A stretch of DNA of 20,381 nucleotides from CAYQNU01 sp964419055 (GTDB lineage Bacteria > Bacteroidota > Bacteroidia > Flavobacteriales_D > Parvicellaceae), in NCBI GenBank assembly GCA_964419055.1, contig CAYQNU010000037.1, positions 1 through 20,381 on the forward strand. Reading direction: 5' to 3'. The translations under genes and the position numbers were made by a program. Below are positions 16,435 to 20,381 of the stretch, piece by piece. The notes beneath the pieces were generated by a model. That model was not told where the DNA came from. It searched no databases and saw only the letters and a list, made by a program, of their open reading frames with translations. Numbering within the stretch: position 1 is the stretch's first letter; every line of letters starts with the position of its first letter.

Positions 16435-16740
16435 ATGACAAAGACTTTTTATCAAGAATTGAGAGCGTTTTTTATGAAGTATGACCCTTCAAGAGTAAGA
16501 CTTTCGGGACAAATAGCCGCTACTTACAAAAGCAAATCTGGACAAGCGCAAGTAATGAAAAGATTGAGAGAAGTATATGCTGGTGGAGGTCCTACAGAGT
16601 TTTTTGGAAATGGGGGTGCAATTGCTGAAAAACCTGCTAAAAAAGCCATTCCAGTTGCTCCCGTTCATCACGAAGAGCCTGTAATTGAAAATGAAGTAGA
16701 AAACAATTCAGATGAAACGCTTACTCCATTAGCCGATTAA
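16435..16740 (+). CDS. Small soluble protein, unknown function
   Basis: A 101-aa protein. The first ~60 residues look ordered and basic, beginning MTKTFYQELRAFFMKYD and including VRLSGQIAATYKSK, a helix with QVMKRLREVY, and a glycine-rich YAGGGPTEFFGNGG. The last ~40 residues are Ala/Pro/Glu-rich and probably disordered. No family was recognised. It could be a small flavobacterial protein with an RNA- or protein-binding N-terminal part, but that is speculation from charge alone. A rho-independent terminator begins 22 bases after the stop. Confidence 0.75.
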   Translation: MTKTFYQELRAFFMKYDPSRVRLSGQIAATYKSKSGQAQVMKRLREVYAGGGPTEFFGNGGAIAEKPAKKAIPVAPVHHEEPVIENEVENNSDETLTPLAD

Positions 16741-16762
16741 TTTAAAAAAGCACACGATACCT

Positions 16763-16797
16763 AAAAAACCACGTTACATTGTGACGTGGTTTTTTTA
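16763..16797. terminator. Rho-independent terminator after the 101-aa gene
   Basis: A run of six A, then CCACGTTAC / GTGACGTGG (9-bp arms with one G-T-type mismatch and a 3-base loop), then eight T. It is strong in the plus direction and, because of the upstream A run, plausible in the minus direction. Confidence 0.85.
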
Positions 16798-16810
16798 TAT
16801 CCTATATTTG
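16779..16810 (+). promoter_or_regulatory. Putative promoter (TTG ... TATATTTG) for the repeat lipoprotein
   Basis: TATATTTG at 16803-16810 matches TAnnTTTG; TTG at 16779-16781 is 21 bases upstream, inside the loop of the preceding terminator hairpin. The ATG is 32 bases after the -7 box. Confidence 0.5.
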
Positions 16811-16842
16811 CACAATAATTTTAACTTTTATTCCTCATTCGT

Positions 16843-17955
16843 ATGATACATTTGAAATTTCTAAGCAGTTTATTTTTTATTTGTTTGTTGTTCTTTATGA
16901 CTTCTTGTAGTAGTGAAGTAAAAACTTCTGATACTGTCGAAATTAAAAAGGAGGATTCTTTACAAAAAGATACTTCATACGTGCAGTACATCAAAAACAA
17001 TAAAATAAAATCCATTACGGCAACTGGTTTTCAATATAAATTTGGTGAAGCAGAATTACCAGGATATAAATTGTATACAGTTATTTACAACGAGCAAGGT
17101 TTGTCAATAGATTCCATTATTTACAGTCAAAACAAAATGATTGGTTCATTCAAAAATACCTATAATACCGATGGGAAATTGACCAATTCGATTGTTTTGG
17201 ATAGTGTAGGAAATGAAATAGAATCCATAAGTAGAGTATTTGATGTAAAAGGAAACGAAATTCAATTTTCCTATTTGAAAAATAAAAAACCATTTTACAG
17301 TCAAAAAATCGAATACACTGAAAAAGGGGTGATTTCAAAGATAACCGAATTTGATGAAACCGACTTACCTCGTCTCATTACCGAATATGAGTATAACGAA
17401 CAAGGAAAGAAAATTTCGAAAACAGAGTACAACGCTAAAGATGTAATTCTTTCAAAAGAAGGTTGGGTTTATGATGAAAAAGGAAACAATACTCAATATT
17501 TGATTTACAATTTGATGGGTAAAATTGTAGAAAAAAATTATCTAAAAAACTATAACGAAGCAGGTCAAGCACAATTGCTTGAAAAATACAATGAAAATGA
17601 CAGTTTAGTGGTTTCGCATCATTATGAATACGATAGCAAAGGAAGAGAAACCAAAAGTACGTTGTACAATGGAATAGGTCAAATTGTATCACAAACCAAT
17701 TCAGAATATGATGCAAAAGGCAATCAAATAGGTTTTGAAATGTTTGAAGGTGGGGTAGGGCTAAAAGGAAAAGATGTACTAACCTATAATGAATACAATC
17801 AAGAAGTAGAGTTGAAAGTGATGGATAAGGACGGTGCCCAAATGAAAAGAAGATTAACGCTTTACAATGATAAAAAATTGAAGTTTGAAGTGATCAATTA
17901 CGATAAATTGGACGATCCAAATTTTAAAATCCAATACATTTACGAGCATTATTAA
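16843..17955 (+). CDS. Lipoprotein with tandem YD/RHS-like repeats
   Basis: A 370-aa predicted lipoprotein. Signal peptide with lipobox MTSC (C22). From about residue 55 to the end the protein is built of about ten degenerate repeats of roughly 24-27 residues with the core Y-[DN]-x-x-G-[KN] (for example EYNEQGKK, VYDEKGNN, NYNEAGQA, EYDSKGRE, EYDAKGNQ) and a second Tyr-Asn about 12 residues later. These resemble the YD repeats of RHS proteins in miniature and should form a beta-rich solenoid or sheath, probably at the outer membrane. There is no toxin domain or T9SS signal. Binding of a carbohydrate or cell-wall ligand is a guess. It has its own promoter-like elements. Confidence 0.82.
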   Translation: MIHLKFLSSLFFICLLFFMTSCSSEVKTSDTVEIKKEDSLQKDTSYVQYIKNNKIKSITATGFQYKFGEAELPGYKLYTVIYNEQGLSIDSIIYSQNKMIGSFKNTYNTDGKLTNSIVLDSVGNEIESISRVFDVKGNEIQFSYLKNKKPFYSQKIEYTEKGVISKITEFDETDLPRLITEYEYNEQGKKISKTEYNAKDVILSKEGWVYDEKGNNTQYLIYNLMGKIVEKNYLKNYNEAGQAQLLEKYNENDSLVVSHHYEYDSKGRETKSTLYNGIGQIVSQTNSEYDAKGNQIGFEMFEGGVGLKGKDVLTYNEYNQEVELKVMDKDGAQMKRRLTLYNDKKLKFEVINYDKLDDPNFKIQYIYEHY

Positions 17956-18004
17956 TGGAATTTATTCCCGAATTCGGTGATTATCGAATCCGTTTGGAAG
18001 AATT

Positions 18005-18676
18005 TCACTTTTTCAATAAACGCTTATGCGTACCTACTAAGATAAGAATCCCCGCTATATACAAGTTAGGTACCCATCCCAACCAGGCCACAGTTCGATA
18101 AATTTCAATAGGATTTAAATCTAATTCTATAAGATTGGTGAAGCACCATTTCCATGCTCTAAGGGTAAGAGCGGAGAGTGCTAAAGCATAACTTATGATC
18201 ATCCAAGCACTGTGGTGAGTGTATTTTTTTTGTTTAACGGTAACCCATGCCATAACAGTTGCCCCAATCCATAATAGACTTAGGGTGGTGAAAGCCACGA
18301 TACTAATAGTACCGCCATTGGCAAAAAAGCTCATTATTAAACCAGAAGGCGCTGCCAAACCCAGAACAACAATAAGGTAAAATTTTCCAAAAAAACGATG
18401 CCATTTTGTGAAGATAAGGAATCTGAAAAACTGAGTAAATCCAGCTAATAAGCAGAACGAACTCGTGATGACGTGTATATAAAAAGCAACATACCAAAAA
18501 GTAGAAACAGGATTTGAATAGGTTCTAAAAACCCATTGCTTGATGCGTAAAAAGGCAACGTTGCTGTTAATAGGGAAATATTCAAGCGTTAAATTCACCA
18601 TCAAACCAACAAAAAACAGCAAGGTAGCTGATAGAATAATAATCTTTATTAGGGTTAAAACTCTGAGTTGTTTCAC
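18005..18676 (-). CDS. DUF2306 family membrane protein
   Basis: A 223-aa integral membrane protein with about six hydrophobic helices (near 10-30, 60-82, 98-120, 122-142, 152-172, 195-215). Family marks include the helix with FYIHVITSSFCLLAGFTQF, then KWHRFFGKFY, APSGLIMSFFANGG and HHSAWMIISYALALSALTLR; the His residues in KWHRFFGK and THHSAW could be ligands or proton-transfer residues. DUF2306 proteins are widespread and of unknown function. It is convergent with the repeat lipoprotein gene (49-bp gap). No exact -7 box was found in the 205-bp upstream gap. Confidence 0.85.
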   Translation of the reverse strand: MKQLRVLTLIKIIILSATLLFFVGLMVNLTLEYFPINSNVAFLRIKQWVFRTYSNPVSTFWYVAFYIHVITSSFCLLAGFTQFFRFLIFTKWHRFFGKFYLIVVLGLAAPSGLIMSFFANGGTISIVAFTTLSLLWIGATVMAWVTVKQKKYTHHSAWMIISYALALSALTLRAWKWCFTNLIELDLNPIEIYRTVAWLGWVPNLYIAGILILVGTHKRLLKK

Positions 18677-18833
18677 TACATTTACTATTGAATGGATTCT
18701 ATCACGGGTTTAACTCAAAGAGTTGTTGGGTAAAAGTAACCTTATTTTTTTATTGTGTGAGCTTGATGAAAGAAATATCTGCAATCATTAACATCCTTTT
18801 TTGATCTTAAAACGGGAATAATGAAGTGAAGGA

Positions 18834-18844
18834 GGGGGAGGTTA
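18834..18844. repeat. Left half of an 11-bp GC-rich inverted repeat
   Basis: GGGGGAGGTTA here is the exact reverse complement of TAACCTCCCCC at 20331-20341. The right copy lies within a probable IS end. The left copy does not extend past 11 bp, so it may be a decayed end or a coincidence. The surrounding gap 18677-18881 shows no gene. Confidence 0.5.
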
Positions 18845-18881
18845 TAATTATTTATTCTTTGTGCGGGATGGGGGCATTACA

Positions 18882-19292
18882 CTACATTCTAATATAATCA
18901 TACCGAATTGACGAATCTATTTCTAATTGTTTAATATCAAAATATATTTCATATGGAACTGGCGAACTACCTTCTGTAATTGTATGTATTGAAAAACTAT
19001 ATTTTGAACAATCATTAAATAATGAATCAGGATTTATACCTTTCATTAACAACTCATCTAAATAATTAATTTTATTTCTTATTGAGTCACCTTCAAAATT
19101 CAATAATACTTCGAGTTCAGTTGAGCAATTGGAATATATTGTAATCCATTCTATTTTCTCTTCACTATTTTCACAGTAAATTTCACCGGAGTAAAGATTG
19201 ATTTTTATTCCCGAATCTTCATCAAATTGACAAGATTCTAAAATTAAAATTAATAATAAAATGCCTATTATATTTTTGTATTGCTTATACAT
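18882..19292 (-). CDS. Small lipoprotein, unknown function
   Basis: A 136-aa predicted lipoprotein from the ATG at 19292 (MYKQYKNIIGILLL...), with lipobox LESC (C21) and an acidic stretch QFDEDSG directly after the Cys, which fits Bacteroidota surface-exported lipoproteins. An ATG three codons upstream (19301) is also in frame. The mature part has Cys residues near YCENS, SNCST and NDCSK that could pair. No family was recognised. It is the last of three small exported-protein genes on the minus strand, separated from the middle one by 103 bp that holds a terminator-like hairpin, so it may have its own promoter, which I could not identify. Confidence 0.68.
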   Translation of the reverse strand: MYKQYKNIIGILLLILILESCQFDEDSGIKINLYSGEIYCENSEEKIEWITIYSNCSTELEVLLNFEGDSIRNKINYLDELLMKGINPDSLFNDCSKYSFSIHTITEGSSPVPYEIYFDIKQLEIDSSIRYDYIRM

Positions 19293-19373
19293 ACACAGCA
19301 TTTTTCTTTAAATTTAGACTCAGAGGACGTTGATTTTAGCAGGGGCTCTTATAACAGAATTTAAGCATCGAAA

Positions 19374-19391
19374 GGGAGCATGTGCGCTCCC
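19374..19391 (-). terminator. Terminator-like hairpin after the 119-aa lipoprotein gene
   Basis: GGGAGC (19374-19379) and GCTCCC (19386-19391) form a GC-rich stem with a 6-base loop. It begins a few bases after the 19396 stop on the minus strand and is followed on that strand by only three T, so termination would be weak or it may be an mRNA 3'-end hairpin. Confidence 0.45.
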
Positions 19392-19395
19392 AATT

Positions 19396-19755
19396 TTACC
19401 TTATTCTATAATATTTTACAACTTTATATTGACCTTTAATCCTTAAATTTAAGAATAAAGAATCTTTTTCACAATGTGCTATTGTTACAAAATCTTTTTT
19501 GTCAATTAATGCAGGATCACTTTCAAGCCACATAATTGTATCTGGTTCAACAAATTTATAATTTACTATTTTGTCCTGTAATTCGTAATTATCAAAAATT
19601 AATTGCCCATCAGATTTAATATGTATGATGTTTTTTCCGTCTACAACATTCCAAGAACCTATGAACATTGGTTCTTGTGTTTTTGTATGTTTTTTTTCTT
19701 CGACACAAGATGAAAAAGCCAAAAGGAAAACAGTAATAATGATTAAATACTTCAT
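19396..19755 (-). CDS. Small lipoprotein, lipocalin-like
   Basis: A 119-aa predicted lipoprotein: signal peptide with lipobox FSSC (C17), an acidic CVEEKK after it, then FIGSWNVVDGKNIIHIKSDG, which looks like the first strands of a small lipocalin-like beta-barrel (GSW motif, then strand-turn-strand). The short length allows only a partial or minimal barrel. The gene begins 18 bp after the stop of the 120-aa gene and is probably co-transcribed with it. Function unknown; the lipocalin-like reading rests on a weak pattern. Confidence 0.7.
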   Translation of the reverse strand: MKYLIIITVFLLAFSSCVEEKKHTKTQEPMFIGSWNVVDGKNIIHIKSDGQLIFDNYELQDKIVNYKFVEPDTIMWLESDPALIDKKDFVTIAHCEKDSLFLNLRIKGQYKVVKYYRIR

Positions 19756-19773
19756 TTTGAATTATTTATTTTT

Positions 19774-20136
19774 TTAATTTTTCTGAGGATAAACAAAGTT
19801 TGTTTTATAGATACTATCAGTTTTGTGCTCATTAATTATAACATTTAATCTACCATGTTTTGTTGTAATTGTAATTTCCGTGTGATTTTGATTTTCATAA
19901 AAATACACTTTGCCTTGTTCGTCAAACAAAAATATAGTTTTAATCTTACTGTCATTATAAATAATAATACACTTTTCTGTTTTATTAGATTTATTAGTGC
20001 CCTGAAAGGTATTTTCATTTATCTTTTTATACTTAAAAGATTTTATATGATCTAAAATGTCAATTCCGCTTGAAGGGATTTGACCGAATGCAGTATTCAT
20101 AAATATAAAACTCAATAAGACTAATTTTATATACAT
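19774..20136 (-). CDS. Small secreted protein, unknown function
   Basis: A 120-aa exported protein from the ATG at 20136 (MYIKLVLLSFIFMNTAFG, signal peptide, cleaved before Gln). The reading frame is open further up to an ATG at 20190, but that start would place the codon at the predicted transcription start and ahead of the signal peptide, so 20136 is preferred. The mature region contains FQGTNKSNKTEKCIIIYN and repeated short beta-strand-like stretches (ITITTKHGRLNVII). No family was recognised. First gene of the minus-strand block; a -7 box at 20200-20207 fits a leader of about 55 nt. Confidence 0.65.
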   Translation of the reverse strand: MYIKLVLLSFIFMNTAFGQIPSSGIDILDHIKSFKYKKINENTFQGTNKSNKTEKCIIIYNDSKIKTIFLFDEQGKVYFYENQNHTEITITTKHGRLNVIINEHKTDSIYKTNFVYPQKN

Positions 20137-20199
20137 AGCATTTTTACTTTTTAATTTACCCCAATACGCACTTAAGTATAAATCTGTCACGTGCTTCTA

Positions 20200-20207
20200 C
20201 AAATATA
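20200..20207 (-). promoter_or_regulatory. Putative -7 box (TATATTTG) for the small-exported-protein block
   Basis: Exact TAnnTTTG on the minus strand, about 63 bases before the ATG at 20136, giving a start near 20193. There is no TTTG at the -33 distance; instead the palindrome 20226-20248 lies across and upstream of that region. Confidence 0.45.
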
Positions 20208-20225
20208 GAAAAATAATTAACCACA

Positions 20226-20248
20226 TTAACATTATCAAATAATGTTAA
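20226..20248. promoter_or_regulatory. Palindrome TTAACATTAT-caa-ATAATGTTAA (possible operator)
   Basis: Perfect 10-bp arms with a 3-base centre. It lies about 18 bases upstream of the -7 box on the minus strand, covering roughly -33 to -55 relative to the predicted start, where an activator or repressor dimer would bind. No T-run follows it, so it is not terminator-like. The arms are AT-rich, so chance cannot be excluded. Confidence 0.45.
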
Positions 20249-20328
20249 GATCAAATCTAAAACAACGCAGTGATTAGAACATCTAAGGTTATCTGCCTTT
20301 TTCAATTGTAAAATAAATGTAATCTAAA

Positions 20329-20381
20329 TGTAACCTCCCCCAAAAATAGGACAACTTTAAAATATAATTATTAATTTTAAA
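20329..20381. mobile_element. Probable end of an IS3-family (IS150-like) insertion sequence, cut by the window edge
   Basis: The sequence TGTAACCTCCCCCAAAAATA followed by GGACAACTT (20329-20357) matches the general form of IS150-group terminal inverted repeats (TG, then a C-run, an A-run and GGACA), which I recall as typical. No transposase is visible because the element would extend beyond the window. The opposite end and target duplication cannot be seen. The gap 20249-20328 shows no gene. Confidence 0.45.

Noticed and set aside
17966..17985. Possible hairpin (ATTCG/CGAAT) between the convergent lipoprotein and DUF2306 genes
   Set aside because: Only 5-bp arms, with no T-run on either strand; too weak to call a terminator.
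20137..20190. Upstream ATG (20190) extending the 120-aa secreted protein to 138 aa
   Set aside because: It would bury the signal peptide 18 residues inside the protein and coincide with the predicted transcription start.

Overview
The window looks like chromosomal DNA from a flavobacterium-type member of the Bacteroidota. It is AT-rich. Two secreted enzymes end in type IX secretion (T9SS) type A sorting domains. Putative promoters follow the Bacteroidota -7 pattern TAnnTTTG, Shine-Dalgarno sequences are not evident, and the gaps between genes carry palindromic repeats. No rRNA, tRNA or CRISPR array was seen.

Layout. 1-891: gene-free, with a 159-bp near-identical direct repeat, a partial third copy and two copies of an 18-bp perfect palindrome. 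892-5149: two tandem T9SS-exported phosphoesterases (a purple-acid-phosphatase-like enzyme and a PhoD-like enzyme), ending at a shared bidirectional terminator. 5247-6587 (-): class II HMG-CoA reductase of the mevalonate pathway. 6588-7075: gap with a structured repeat related to the first one. 7076-8378: DUF2520 Rossmann protein overlapping a KdsC-type KDO-8-phosphate phosphatase. 8379-9083: gap holding a split, decayed GxxExxY-family gene with one palindromic repeat between its halves and another just after it. 9084-11419: ABC-F ATPase plus a small two-helix membrane protein. 11443-13992 (-): methylcrotonyl-CoA-carboxylase-like beta subunit followed by NAD kinase. 14153-17955 (+): lipoprotein, large polytopic membrane protein, 101-aa protein and a repeat-containing lipoprotein, mostly with their own promoter-like boxes. 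18005-18676 (-): DUF2306 membrane protein. 18882-20136 (-): three small exported proteins or lipoproteins of unknown function, an accessory-looking block bracketed by an 11-bp GC-rich inverted repeat. 20329-20381: a sequence resembling the terminal inverted repeat of an IS3-family (IS150-like) insertion sequence that would continue beyond the window.

The two phosphoesterases would release phosphate outside the cell. HMG-CoA reductase (isoprenoids), KdsC (lipopolysaccharide), NAD kinase (NADP) and the ABC-F protein (ribosome) are housekeeping functions. The carboxylase is probably catabolic (leucine degradation). The most unusual material is in the gaps: the split GxxExxY remnant built around palindromic repeats, a modular repeat family found at two loci, and the small-exported-protein block next to a probable IS end.
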